Positions 1-6,580 of a DNA stretch of 11,902 nt are shown here, piece by piece. How positions within the stretch are numbered: position 1 is the stretch's first letter; each line of letters begins with the position of its first letter. The translations under genes were made by a program, and so were the position numbers. The stretch is from assembly GCA_001986395.2 (NCBI GenBank), contig MQVO02000279.1, forward strand, positions 1 through 11,902, read 5' to 3'. The DNA is from Irpex lacteus (Eukaryota; Basidiomycota; Agaricomycetes; Polyporales; Irpicaceae). Under the pieces are notes generated by a model, which was not told the origin of the DNA, searched no databases, and saw nothing but the letters and a program-made list of their open reading frames with translations.

Positions 1-30
1 GCTTTTATAGCTTAGTTCAATTTACCCAGA

Positions 31-78
31 CCCCAAAAAAACTAGTTAGAATTAATTATAATTCCTAGTTTTTTGGGG
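31..78. repeat. Palindromic element, family A (copy 1)
   Basis: The left arm (four C, seven A, then CTAG) is complementary to a right arm (CTAG, six T, four G), with an AT-rich loop of about 18 nt whose core reads TTAGAATTAATTATAATT. Closely similar full copies lie at 5002-5048, 10945-10998 and 11667-11707, an expanded copy at 8807-8883, and half copies at 1703-1720 and 4133-4150. The shape matches the mobile palindromes or double-hairpin elements known in fungal mtDNA; that assignment is inference. Confidence 0.85.
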
Positions 79-137
79 AAGCTTTATTTTAATTAAATTG
101 AGTGGTTTATCTCTCTTGTTTCTGCTCTTCTTTGTTG

Positions 138-260
138 ATGTGTAATTTCATTTGCACCTGGGTAACCATCGTAGACCACAACTATGGATTCATTCTTACA
201 TTAGCAATTAGTAGTGTGGGTGTATTTGGTACTCTTCTTGCTGGAGACTATAATCAATAA
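138..260 (+). pseudogene. nad1: nad1 fragment (complex I subunit 1)
   Basis: Open frame of about 40 codons whose centre reads LAISSVGVFGTLLAG, close to the conserved NAD1 stretch that precedes GW-x-SNSKY in fungal proteins (family knowledge). The preceding IVDHNYGFILT fits the segment before it. The match ends after residue AG; DYNQ and a TAA stop follow, so the large remainder of nad1 is missing and the right edge is a breakpoint near 246. There is no upstream NAD1 sequence before about 156, and the ATG at 138 is probably fortuitous. The piece would be part of a membrane helix region only, so no product is expected. It lies downstream of palindromic copy 1. Leu codons are mixed (CTT, TTA), so its coding style cannot be classed. 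The assignment rests on about 20 residues. Confidence 0.5.
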
Positions 261-911
261 ATCAATAATAATAAACTATTATATTAATTCTTTTATTTTA
301 GTTAAAAACCGGGGGGGAACTGTTTACTGTATGTAACACTAACACAGTATTGGAGTAGTTATATTTCTACAAAGTATACCCTACAATTACAATCTTAACA
401 GATATTAACAGAGATATTAACTTGTTATAAACTTCATAATGTTTAAGTTATGATTAGGTATGGTAATAAAAAATGAGATATAAAGTAAGGAATAGTAAGC
501 TTCTACTACTCAAACATATAAAAAAAGTTTGGGGAAAAGTATATTCACAGTAATATAATGTGCAGTTTGACAGTGTAAGTGTAGTAGTTTAGCTCTTATA
601 ACTAAAAATAAATTAAATTTGGGTCTCCCTATCTTATAATTTATTTCAGGAGAGAGGGAGTTACATTATAGAATACACATTCTTTTTGTTTACTTTTTCT
701 TTAAGAGAACTGAAAAAACATAAAAACTACTCTAAGACTATTTAGATTACTAGCGAAACTATAAAAGTTGTATAACCCTTGGATTCGGTGGTTATAGAAA
801 GCAATGATCTCGTGATGCGAGAAATTGACTAAGAGAAAAAATAATAAAAATGAATAAATTCAATATCTTTTTATTCTTTCATTATACACAATTGATTAGT
901 TTTGTAAGAGT
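261..911. other. Noncoding AT-rich stretch with a G-run junction and hairpins
   Basis: I recognise no gene here. A run of seven G at 311-317 follows a repeat (284-310) that recurs at 947-973. Inverted arms CTCCCT (625-630) and AGGGAG (655-660) can form a hairpin. A stem TATAACC/GGTTATA around 772-797 and CTCG/CGAG near 810-822 give a structured patch that might be an RNA fragment, but I cannot match it to rRNA or RNase P RNA. Confidence 0.5.
284..310 (+). repeat. 27-nt direct repeat, copy 1
   Basis: Identical to 947-973. Copy 1 runs straight into a seven-G run; copy 2 follows a stretch containing a six-G run and overlaps the 3' part of the minus-strand orphan frame at 912-1106. This suggests one copy was duplicated out of that frame. 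Confidence 0.85.
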
Positions 912-1106
912 TCAAATAAGTAATAAATTTAATTTGGGGGGAAGGGTTAATTCTTTTATTTTAGTTAAAAACCATTGATCTTTTCTATCCAATAAAACAC
1001 CAGTATATATATTTAGTTTAGTATTAATAGCTAAAGCTAAACTTTCTACATCTGATTTAGAATAACTGTTTGTGTATATTCTAAACTCTATTTCTACCTT
1101 TATCAA
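912..1106 (-). CDS. Unidentified ORF or fragment, 64 codons
   Basis: Minus-strand frame starting MIKVEIEFRIYTN with a normal, mixed, mostly hydrophilic composition (SKSDVESLALAINTKL in the middle), unlike random AT-rich translation. No membrane segment or known motif is visible and I cannot assign a family. The last third ends in sequence shared with the repeat at 284-310 and a G-run near 936-941, so the C-terminus is probably lost at a junction. It may be a piece of a mitochondrial plasmid or intron gene; that is speculation based on the polymerase remnant elsewhere in the window. Confidence 0.35.
   Translation of the reverse strand: MIKVEIEFRIYTNSYSKSDVESLALAINTKLNIYTGVLLDRKDQWFLTKIKELTLPPKLNLLLI
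947..973 (+). repeat. 27-nt direct repeat, copy 2
   Basis: Exact match to 284-310. It falls inside the 3' part of the minus-strand frame at 912-1106. Confidence 0.85.
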
Positions 1107-1379
1107 AATTATATTTATTTTATATTTATCTTTTCTTTTATGATTTTAATTTAGGTATATTCTATTTGTTAGCCGTATCATCTTTAGCAACTTAATTTAT
1201 AAGGAATACTCTTAGCCGGATGCCGCCAGTACCAAATAATAGTAAGTTGTGATTTATATTTTTTATATGAAAGTGTAAGCTTTTTACTTCTTTTATGTGA
1301 GGACTCCAATTATTTAATAATAATACATATTATTTACTCTCCTGTGACTGTGTAATTTATTTAATTTTATTTTAAGTAG
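1107..1379. other. AT-rich noncoding stretch with small GC patch
   Basis: No gene is visible. A short GC-rich patch near 1213-1230 (GCCGGATGCCGCC) shares GATGCCGCC with the larger GC cluster near 5561, which may mark related inserts. Confidence 0.4.
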
Positions 1380-1409
1380 ATTAAAAAAGTATTGATTGTC
1401 TTTATTTGC
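1380..1409 (+). repeat. 30-nt direct repeat, copy 1
   Basis: Identical to 2066-2095. The two copies enclose about 660 nt of broken reading frames, as expected for a duplication or insertion boundary, or for recombination between the copies. Confidence 0.9.
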
Positions 1410-2060
1410 ATCAACAAAATCTCAGTCTCAGTAAAGTATTTCTAGTGCATGTGTTAGAAGTGTTGTTGGTAGTACTCAGCAGTGAACTGGTATGTATAGA
1501 AAAGTATAATAAAGATTTAGAAAGTGGAGTAATAAGTAATGAATGTAAATTTTTAGAGTACCGTAGTGAAAAACAATCTATATCTCTCTAATGAGGAATT
1601 AATATTATTGGGTTTAGAATTAGTTATTCTTCTATCAAATAACAGTAATTTAATAGAAGTTAAGGTAATAAAAAGGATAAATTAAAAAAGTACTTCCAAC
1701 AAAGAGCCTAGTTTTTTTGGATAGATTTATAAACCATTCTATACTTTTATCTGTTATCTAGAAATTATACAAAGAGTTATTGAAAATGAAAAACAAGATT
1801 TTACTGTTATACATAGACATAATAATATATCTGATGCATACGTAGAAAGAATTATAAATACATTCCAACATCTTACATGAAAATGGGCGTTGTGTTCTAG
1901 TATTATATAATATATCTATAAACTCGAAGAATATAAAAATATAGCTAAAAATAATACATAATACTATTCTTGATAGAGAATACCCTGCCGATTATATAGA
2001 TAAAAGTACAAATATATTATATTCGGATTGATGCAAATGGTACTCGTCTTGACACTCCCC
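1406..2060 (+). pseudogene. Broken frames of an unidentified gene
   Basis: Several plus-strand stretches look coding but lie in different frames. 1406-1591 contains EKYNKDLESGVISNE; about 1598-1672 reads EELILLGLELVILLSNN; 1758-1910 contains ENEKQDFTVIHRHNNIS and DAYVERIINTFQHLT, then passes TGA (Trp in code 4); about 1957-2058 contains DREYPADYIDKST. Charged residues and balanced composition argue for former protein, and the frame changes argue for decay. No family is recognised. A half copy of palindrome family A sits between the second and third pieces (1703-1720) and may have caused one of the breaks. The block is enclosed by 30-nt direct repeats. A plasmid or intron ORF is possible but unproven. 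Confidence 0.4.
1703..1720 (+). repeat. Palindromic element family A, right half only
   Basis: GAGCCTAG followed by seven T and GG matches the right arm of the copy ending at 8883. The left arm is missing, so this is a partial or decayed copy inside the broken reading frames. Confidence 0.6.
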
Positions 2061-2065
2061 CCTAA

Positions 2066-2095
2066 ATTAAAAAAGTATTGATTGTCTTTATTTGC
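2066..2095 (+). repeat. 30-nt direct repeat, copy 2
   Basis: Exact match to 1380-1409. It follows a run of six C (2057-2062), another example of a homopolymer C/G run at a boundary. Confidence 0.9.
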
Positions 2096-2241
2096 TTTTA
2101 TCGGAGATTCCTCATTCTAGTAAACTTTATTACTATACAAATATATCGTATTATTCCCTTCATATCTTAAGGTTCCAATCCCCTTTAGCTTTACAAGTAT
2201 TTGATGAGACTATATTTAAGATTAGAAGACTGATTATCCTC

Positions 2242-2274
2242 CAACCACGACCTCTTAGATTCTAAGTGGATTGT
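2242..2274 (+). repeat. 33-nt repeat near the nad5 fragment
   Basis: Matches 10731-10763 at 32 of 33 positions. The core CTTAGATTCTAAG is self-complementary and is flanked by CCAC and GTGG, so a small hairpin is possible. One copy lies just before the nad5 fragment, the other about 50 nt after cob. Confidence 0.85.
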
Positions 2275-2284
2275 CTTAATACTC

Positions 2285-3214
2285 AGATAATCTTCTAGGA
2301 GGTCTGGTTAACTTCCTACCATTTACCTACACAGCTATCCTTATCGGATCTCTATCTCTAATGGCTCTACCATTTATGACAGGGTTCTACAGTAAGATCT
2401 AATCCTTGAAGTAGCTCTAGGACAATACGAAGTATCTGTACAATGGCATACTGGCTGGAACAATTTCAGCTGTATTCACAGCCTTCTATTCATTCCGACT
2501 AGTATCACTAACATTCTTTACAACACCTAATGCCCCTAAGGGTTACTATCTACATGCTCACGAAGCACCTATGATCATTGTAATTCCTCTGGTAATTCTA
2601 TCAATCATGTCAATTGTATTTGGTTACATTGCAAAGGACATGTATGTGGGAGTAGGTACAGATTTCCTATCAACTGCTCTATACCAACACCCTAACCACA
2701 TTACACTGATTGAAGCTGAATTCGGACTACCTCTACTAATGAAGCTACTACCTGCTATTGGTAGGCCTATTCGGTGCTGGTCTAGCACTATATCTATACC
2801 ATGTGGTACCTGCATTCACAATTGGTCTAACAAACGGACCTATTGGATATGCTGTATACTCATTCCTTAACGCAAAGTGGTACTGGGACGCACTATTTCA
2901 ACGGTTTCATTATCAGTGCTTCACTACGAGTTGGACTTGTTATCTCTAAGGTTCTTGACCGAGGAGTTATCGAACTAGCTGGACCATACGGTCTAAGTAC
3001 AGTTCTAACAGGAACAGGTCGATCTGTAGCTGCTTACGACACAGGTGTTATTACATCATACGCTCTATACATCATGCTAGGGCTTGTATCACTAATCGGA
3101 TCATTTAAGAACAGTACTCGAACACTTATTGAAACAGGACAATGTACTACTGCTAATAAGAAGGGTGCTCTAACAGTACAAGTATGGATTAGTCAACGAA
3201 CTACTGCAATTTAA
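2285..3214 (+). pseudogene. nad5: nad5 3' part, frameshifted (complex I subunit 5)
   Basis: NADH dehydrogenase subunit 5 is a proton-pumping membrane subunit of respiratory complex I. The visible part begins near [17 protein letters not shown], continues through [24 protein letters not shown] and HAHEAPM (the conserved K/H-AHE-P region), and ends with VLDRGVIELAGPYGLS, DTGVITSYALYIML and a TAA at 3212. That is roughly the last 300 residues; the N-terminal half is absent. Reading it needs five single-base corrections: one G short near 2397, 2438 and 2458, one extra base near 2763-2766 and one extra T near 2896. Leu is mostly CTA, and all six Arg codons I read in the final part are CGA, unlike cob and nad3. 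This is either a pseudogene of foreign or duplicated origin or a sequence with homopolymer errors. The right end looks like the natural C-terminus. Confidence 0.85.
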
Positions 3215-3257
3215 TCATCAATACTCCCCATCAATTAAGTTTAAGTTTTAATTAAAA

Positions 3258-3479
3258 GTGGGTAAAATGGAGACGGAAGAGGTAGATAAAATCAAGGGTC
3301 AGATGGCTCATTGCAGAGAAACCGGGTTGCATTTTAATATTTATAGTGGGAAATATCCTATTCATTTACAACTTACCCCTCATAATGCCGAAAATACTCA
3401 TGACAGTGTCATGAATGGGCCTAATTATAGAGATTATGGGGTTATGCCTAATTTAATAAATGAAAATGGGGTCCTATAG
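3258..3479 (+). CDS. Unidentified 73-codon ORF
   Basis: Begins MGKMETEEVDKIKGQ and contains HFNIYSGKYPIHLQ and a HNAENTHDS stretch. It is hydrophilic and has no membrane segment. I do not recognise it. Base composition is richer in G than its surroundings (many GGG and ATGG), so it differs from both the nad genes and the spacers. Its last codons overlap the cut end of the minus-strand nad4L fragment at 3472, so at least the C-terminus is artificial; the real gene was probably longer. It could come from a plasmid or an intron, but nothing in the sequence decides this. Confidence 0.35.
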   Translation: MGKMETEEVDKIKGQMAHCRETGLHFNIYSGKYPIHLQLTPHNAENTHDSVMNGPNYRDYGVMPNLINENGVL

Positions 3480-3612
3480 CACTTTCAGCTCCTGCAGTAG
3501 CAATAATAATAATAATTGAATAAATTTGTCCAATTGTATCGTTATCATTATAAGCCATAACTAGAACTAGAATGGTTACAGAAAGAAGCATCAGTTCAAT
3601 AATCACAATGAG
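3472..3612 (-). pseudogene. nad4L: nad4L fragment (complex I subunit 4L)
   Basis: Minus-strand frame of 47 codons reading IIELMLLSVTILVLVMAYND, then NDTIGQIYSIIIII and ATAGAESAIG. This is the central and C-terminal helix region of NAD4L, whose family signatures are ELML at the start of a helix and GAESAIGL near the end (established knowledge). It is cut right after AIG by the joined orphan ORF, and it lacks the first helix because a TAA lies upstream at 3613-3615. Leu codons are CTA, CTT, CTG and CTC, with no TTA, as in the nad5 piece. In many fungi nad4L directly precedes nad5 on the same strand; here it lies on the other strand from the nad5 piece, so the pair has been broken and inverted. 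Confidence 0.8.
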
Positions 3613-3640
3613 TTAAATTAAAAAATAATTAGATATATAA

Positions 3641-3889
3641 TTAAAATATAAAATAAAATAAGAGAATTATTTTATGGGAGCCTCTGTTACCTCCATTATT
3701 TACACCACTGTTACCTCCAATATTTCCACCACTGTTCCCGCTATTACCATTATTATTACTAGCATTATCATTTCTTCTCCCACGTATACTTTGTTCAACT
3801 GCAGCTCCAGCACCTACAACACCAGCTCCTTTAACAATTCCATTGATAATTTTTTCACCTATTTTCTTTCCTGGATAAAAAAAGTAAAA
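3641..3889 (-). pseudogene. Gly/Asn-rich ORF remnant
   Basis: A minus-strand frame open for 82 codons with no ATG. It starts YPGKKIGEKIINGIVKGAG, has a small-residue segment VVGAGAAVEQ that could span or touch a membrane, then SIRGRRND, and a low-complexity tail rich in Asn and Gly (for example NNNGNSGNSGGNIGG). The basic linker followed by a Gly/Asn tail is more protein-like than the plus-strand reading of the same DNA, which is mostly Thr, Ser and Ile. I do not recognise the family; small ORFs of this kind occur on mitochondrial linear plasmids, but that link is inference. The 5' end is missing, so this is probably a remnant. Confidence 0.4.
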
Positions 3890-3961
3890 CTAACTAGCTT
3901 GTGTGGGTAATTAAAATTTAATTAAATTTTAATAACTATCTTATTTTATTATTTTTGTCAT

Positions 3962-4063
3962 CTTCCATCTCACATTTGTGGTATTCGTATTCAACTATCA
4001 GGAAGACTTGCCACAGAACGAGTTATCCCTCGTGTTACGAAAAATGTGAATGTGTTTGGATAA
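3962..4063 (+). pseudogene. rps3: rps3 3' end (ribosomal protein uS3m)
   Basis: Open frame ending in TAA at 4061 that reads GIRIQLSGRL, then ATERVIPRVTKNVNVFG. Fungal mitochondrial RPS3 and bacterial uS3 share a G-x-x-I-x-x-SGRL motif in the C-terminal KH-associated domain, followed by a basic tail (family knowledge). Only about 30 codons fit; the upstream part in this frame is AT-rich and unrecognisable. Arg is CGT, CGA and AGA, and Leu includes CTA and CTT, so it leans toward the CTA/CGA style. It sits between two unrelated minus-strand fragments and therefore has no gene context. Confidence 0.6.
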
Positions 4064-4132
4064 TAAAAGTAAAGTAAAGAATATATGTCACCCTCTTCCG
4101 AGAGAAATAAAAGTTTTTCTTTTTATAATTCT

Positions 4133-4150
4133 AACTAGTTTTTTTTGGGG
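4133..4150. repeat. Palindromic element family A, half copy at the nad2 break
   Basis: AACTAG, eight T and GGGG are the arm of family A. It begins exactly where the minus-strand nad2 reading (ending TTVTQS) stops, so the element marks or caused the break. The reading TTAGAATTATA on the minus strand continues the family core. Confidence 0.75.
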
Positions 4151-4151
4151 A

Positions 4152-4412
4152 TTGTGTAACAGTAGTTGCATGAATTAGACCTGAGTATAGTCCAACTCCT
4201 ACAACAAATGATTTTAGAGACACTGTACTAAAACAATTGTATGATAGTGCTGCTGCAAATAGCAGTGCGATAACTACGTTTCGTGTAAATAGAGTAGCTG
4301 AGATTGTAGCCTTTTGTACTAGAGCGTTTTGTGGTTCAGTAGAAATTGCTGTAGAAGATAGCGGAATCGCTAGTACAAGAGCAAAAAAGTAATTGTATGC
4401 TTGATTGAGTAT
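4152..4412 (-). pseudogene. nad2: nad2 N-terminal fragment (complex I subunit 2)
   Basis: Minus-strand frame of 87 codons. It includes FTRNVVIALLFAAALSYN, SLKSFVVGVGLYSGL and IHATTVTQ. Fungal NAD2 has a conserved GIGIYGGLFH-x-T-x-x-Q segment after the first helices, which this matches (family knowledge). The reading breaks at 4151, directly at a family A palindrome arm, and the rest of nad2 is absent here; a separate nad2 tail with AT-rich codons lies at 6699-6866. Leu is mostly CTA and the Arg is CGA, so this copy and the tail at 6699 are probably not parts of one gene. Upstream of about 4400 the start is unclear. Confidence 0.75.
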
Positions 4413-4875
4413 GTACTATCGTCTAAGGATTGTGCCAGAAGCAAAATATAATATATACAAGTTACGCTGATCGAACGAGTATTAACCGCTACTCTATATG
4501 ATATAAGCTTTACTAGTAAGGCGAAAGTAATTACCATTATACAACACTTGCTTTCCATTGATAATGGTAGAGCACCGCAGAAGAGTAGAACTTTTATCGC
4601 CTTGTCTGAAGCAAGGTAGTTACCTTTAATCTAGCAGTGCTAGTATATTAGACTAGTGAGGGGACTTTAACCTTTACGGCGTAGAAGCCACATGTTAAGC
4701 GAAGCTGTCACTCCTAAATACTGATTGTTTAGTATATTAATTAGTTTAATACTAGTGGTGGGACTTGAACCTTTAAGACCTTTTTGTCAACGCAACATAA
4801 ATTAAAAAGGAGGGGGAGGACTAGGTTTACTTTTATTGCTTCAGGGCACAAGTTAATTCTTTTCTTTTCTATTAC
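4413..4875. other. Unassigned stretch with tRNA-like scraps and hairpins
   Basis: I find no gene. On the minus strand, 4652-4677 and 4750-4777 resemble each other (AAAGGTT-AAGTCCC then ACTAGT) and look like 3' ends of tRNAs, but their T-stems do not pair well and no matching 5' halves are visible. CTAGCAGTGCTAG at 4632-4644 is a small palindrome, and CTTGTCTGAAGCAAG near 4602-4616 can form a weak hairpin. TGGTAGAGCA at 4565 resembles a tRNA D-arm without a tRNA around it. Confidence 0.4.
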
Positions 4876-5001
4876 TTGAGTAACTCCTCTGTAGAAAGAT
4901 ATTACTCTTGTTTGAGAACTATCATATAATACACCTCCTGCACAAATAAATAGTCCAGGTGAAACTAGTCCTTTAGCTAATCCTAAGTTAATAGCACCTT
5001 C

Positions 5002-5048
5002 CCCCAAAAAAACTAGTTAGAATTATTTCTAATTCCTAGTTTTTTGGG
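5002..5048. repeat. Palindromic element family A inside nad4
   Basis: Full copy: arm CCCC plus seven A plus CTAG, loop of about 20 nt, arm CTAG plus six T plus GGG. It lies between codons for SIQA and GAINLG of the minus-strand nad4 reading. Confidence 0.9.
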
Positions 5049-5121
5049 TTAGCTTGTATACTGTTACTAAAAACAGCTAAAAGATAAACTGCAGCTTGAG
5101 AAACTGAACTAAACAAAAAAC

Positions 5122-5154
5122 TAATAATTTCTATTATTTTTGTAGAAATAATTA
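5122..5154. repeat. AT-rich hairpin near the nad4 upstream edge
   Basis: Arms 5122-5132 and 5144-5154 are complementary over 11 bp with an 11-nt loop. Recognisable NAD4 protein starts just beyond it, so it may mark the upstream breakpoint of the fragment. Confidence 0.6.
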
Positions 5155-5424
5155 TAACCTTTAATTAATCTCAACCTGAGGATGAGATTTGCAGGGTGAT
5201 AAAAGGCCATTCTGCAGGTTAAAGTACAAATTTCATTATAAACAAAGATGAATAGTAAATGAGGAGTAGGGTTATTTAAGGAGACCTGCACTAAGTTGTA
5301 TCGGCATTAATTTAATTAAATATAAAAAGTTACAAAAACATTCTTCAATAAAAATATAATTAACCTACAAAATAAACAGGTGGTGGTTACTCCTATAATT
5401 GCTTACGATAATTGCGATCTTTTA

Positions 5425-5449
5425 AAATTAAAAATTATTTTTCTTCCTA
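5425..5449 (+). repeat. 25-nt direct repeat, copy 1
   Basis: Identical to 5973-5997. No function is visible. Confidence 0.8.
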
Positions 5450-5554
5450 TTAAAAAAAGTATTAAAGTTAAATTCATTGTTTGATTACTATAAAGTAAAT
5501 TATTTTAAAAAGTAGTCAAAAGTGATTATCCACTACTATCCTGTTAGATAATCT

Positions 5555-5600
5555 CCTGCCTGATGCCGCCTTCGGAGGCCTCGCATCCGACGGTGGCTAT
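5555..5600. repeat. GC cluster
   Basis: A sharply GC-rich patch in AT-rich DNA. GCCTTCGGAGGC is self-complementary, and GATGCCGCC pairs imperfectly with a later GACGGTGGC. GC clusters of this type are typical mobile or recombinogenic pieces of fungal mtDNA (established for yeasts); identity with a named class is not claimed. Confidence 0.6.
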
Positions 5601-5732
5601 CATCTCCTTAAAAATAAGCCTCCCTCTGAATAAGTGTGTACCCCCTTACTATTAATATTGCTATAACCATAATAACCCGATAATTATAAATATTGTATAA
5701 CTAATTAGGTTAAAATTATAAACTATTGTTCT

Positions 5733-5760
5733 CCCCTTTTTTTTTATAAATAAAAAAGGA
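5733..5760. repeat. Hairpin family B, oligo-T/oligo-A (copy 1)
   Basis: CCCC, a long T run, a short AT spacer, an A run and GGA. Similar hairpins occur at 8074-8098, 9200-9220, 9355-9378 and 11641-11664, with a half copy near 8889-8908. Confidence 0.65.
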
Positions 5761-5972
5761 TTCAAGTAAAAACTTTTCCACCCTATTGATTTAATAACAA
5801 TAAACACTATTGAATATAACTACCTAATTTTTAATAAACTAAGCTGTTTAGGGTTATTTACAACTGCGCCTAATATAATCTTGAATAAAAACAACCTACA
5901 GCTAAAAAATTAAACACTGTTGTTCATAACACCTATAAACTATTATTATATTTATGATAATTTTATTTAGTT

Positions 5973-5997
5973 AAATTAAAAATTATTTTTCTTCCTA
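5973..5997 (+). repeat. 25-nt direct repeat, copy 2
   Basis: Identical to 5425-5449 and joined at its 3' end to the 18-nt repeat 5995-6012 that also occurs at 4821-4838. Confidence 0.8.
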
Positions 5998-6111
5998 GGT
6001 TTACTTTTATTGTAAAAATTTTTCTTTTTATAATTCTCTATAATATTATACATATAAACTTAATCCAATAGAGAAGGAATAATCTCTAAATAAATTTAAA
6101 GATTCTCCCTC

Positions 6112-6156
6112 CCCTATTCTTTTATTTATATTTTTTATTTTTTGTTTTTAAATTTA
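6112..6156 (+). repeat. 45-nt direct repeat, copy 1
   Basis: Identical to 6653-6697. The pair encloses atp8, trnI and trnF; copy 2 overlaps the last base of trnF. Confidence 0.95.
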
Positions 6157-6224
6157 TGTTTAAGAAAATAAAATTTATACTCTCTTATATAATTAAATAC
6201 TTTTTTTATTTAGATATATAAAAA

Positions 6225-6272
6225 TAATTAAATAATAAGTAACTAAAATAATAATTAAATAATTAAATATTT
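6225..6272 (-). repeat. 48-nt inverted repeat of the nad2 tail
   Basis: The exact reverse complement of 6700-6747, which lies in the nad2 3' coding tail. This copy is therefore an antisense scrap of nad2 placed upstream of atp8. The two copies could form a long-range duplex or support inversion of the atp8-trnI-trnF block. Confidence 0.95.
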
Positions 6273-6360
6273 ATAAAATTTTAAAGTTCTATAAATCTAT
6301 TCCTTATATTAAGGGATAAATAACTTTTAATTAAATTAAATTTATAATAAATTTGGGGGA

Positions 6361-6498
6361 TTAATACCATTTTTCTTTTTAAATCAATTATTTTACGGTT
6401 ATATAATCTTATTCGCCTTATTAGTATTAGTTTCATGAGTAATTTTACCATATCTTTTACAGTTACAAATCGTGAGATTATTAATAACTAAATTATAA
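6361..6498 (+). CDS. atp8: atp8, 5' end replaced (ATP synthase subunit 8)
   Basis: Subunit 8 is a small single-helix membrane protein of the F0 stator of ATP synthase. The reading LIPFFFLNQLFYGYIILFAL, then a TGA-encoded Trp in VSWVILP, then LLQLQIVRLLITKL and TAA matches the fungal protein (normally about 48 residues beginning MPQL-PF) from residue 4 to the end. The expected ATG-Pro-Gln is not there: the codons before LIPF are TTT GGG GGA and no in-frame ATG lies upstream. A G-run junction therefore replaces the start. Either a non-ATG codon in the upstream AT-rich sequence is used or the gene is dead; the body is otherwise clean. TGA at the Trp position supports genetic code 4. trnI follows after 7 nt, suggesting one transcript. 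Confidence 0.88.
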
Positions 6499-6505
6499 TA
6501 TAAAT

Positions 6506-6578
6506 AAGTCTATTATTTAATGGTTTAAAATATCTCCTTGATAAGGAGGCAATAGATGTTCGATCCATCTTAGACTTA
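6506..6578 (+). tRNA. trnI(gau): tRNA-Ile (GAU)
   Basis: Acceptor AAGTCTA pairs with TAGACTT, the anticodon stem TCTCC/GGAGG carries loop TTGATAA (anticodon GAT), and the T-arm is AGATG-TTCGATC-CATCT. All stems pair, with an AT-rich D-arm. It lies 7 nt after atp8 and 2 nt before trnF. A different second trnI with the same anticodon lies at 8696-8766. Confidence 0.9.
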
Positions 6579-6580
6579 AA

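Larger units (their letters stand above)
4876..5154 (-). pseudogene. nad4: nad4 fragment interrupted by a palindrome
   Basis: Two minus-strand pieces flank the element at 5002-5048. The upstream piece reads FSSVSQAAVYLLAVFSNSIQ, matching the NAD4 segment before the loop (typically SxxH-AAVYLLG-FSNTIQG). The downstream piece reads AINLGLAKGLVSPGLFICAGG, then VLYDSSQTRVISFYRGVTQ, a strong NAD4 match (GLAHG-VSPGLFI-VLYD-R). After TQ the reading diverges, so the 3' part of the gene is missing. Codons are mainly TTA and AGA, like cob, so this is the resident coding style. The pump histidine usually seen in LGLAHG is Lys here. The two pieces would join almost in register if the palindrome were ignored, so insertion into a nad4 copy is the simplest reading. 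It could be a pseudogene or, less likely, a gene read across the element. Confidence 0.8.
5155..6111. other. Noncoding AT-rich spacer with repeats
   Basis: No gene is recognised over almost 1 kb. It contains a GC cluster (5555-5600), an oligo-T/oligo-A hairpin (5733-5760), a 25-nt direct repeat pair (5425-5449 and 5973-5997) and an 18-nt repeat shared with 4821-4838 (5995-6012). Neighbouring repeats run into each other at 5973-6012, so the spacer looks built from copied scraps. Confidence 0.5.

Noticed and set aside
721..830. Possible rRNA or mitochondrial RNase P RNA fragment
   Set aside because: Small stems exist, but none of the conserved blocks I know could be matched.
2624..2815. Minus-strand 63-codon frame
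   Set aside because: Antisense to a clear nad5 reading.
3674..3910. Plus-strand Thr/Ser/Ile-rich frame of 78 codons
   Set aside because: The minus strand of the same DNA gives a more protein-like reading (GKKIGEKIINGIVKGAG); the plus frame looks like its shadow.
4370..4558. Minus-strand 62-codon frame starting MESKCC
   Set aside because: It overlaps the nad2 fragment in another frame, shows no motif, and is a likely shadow.
4652..4777. Possible minus-strand tRNAs
   Set aside because: T-stems do not pair properly and no matching acceptor 5' strands or anticodon arms could be found.
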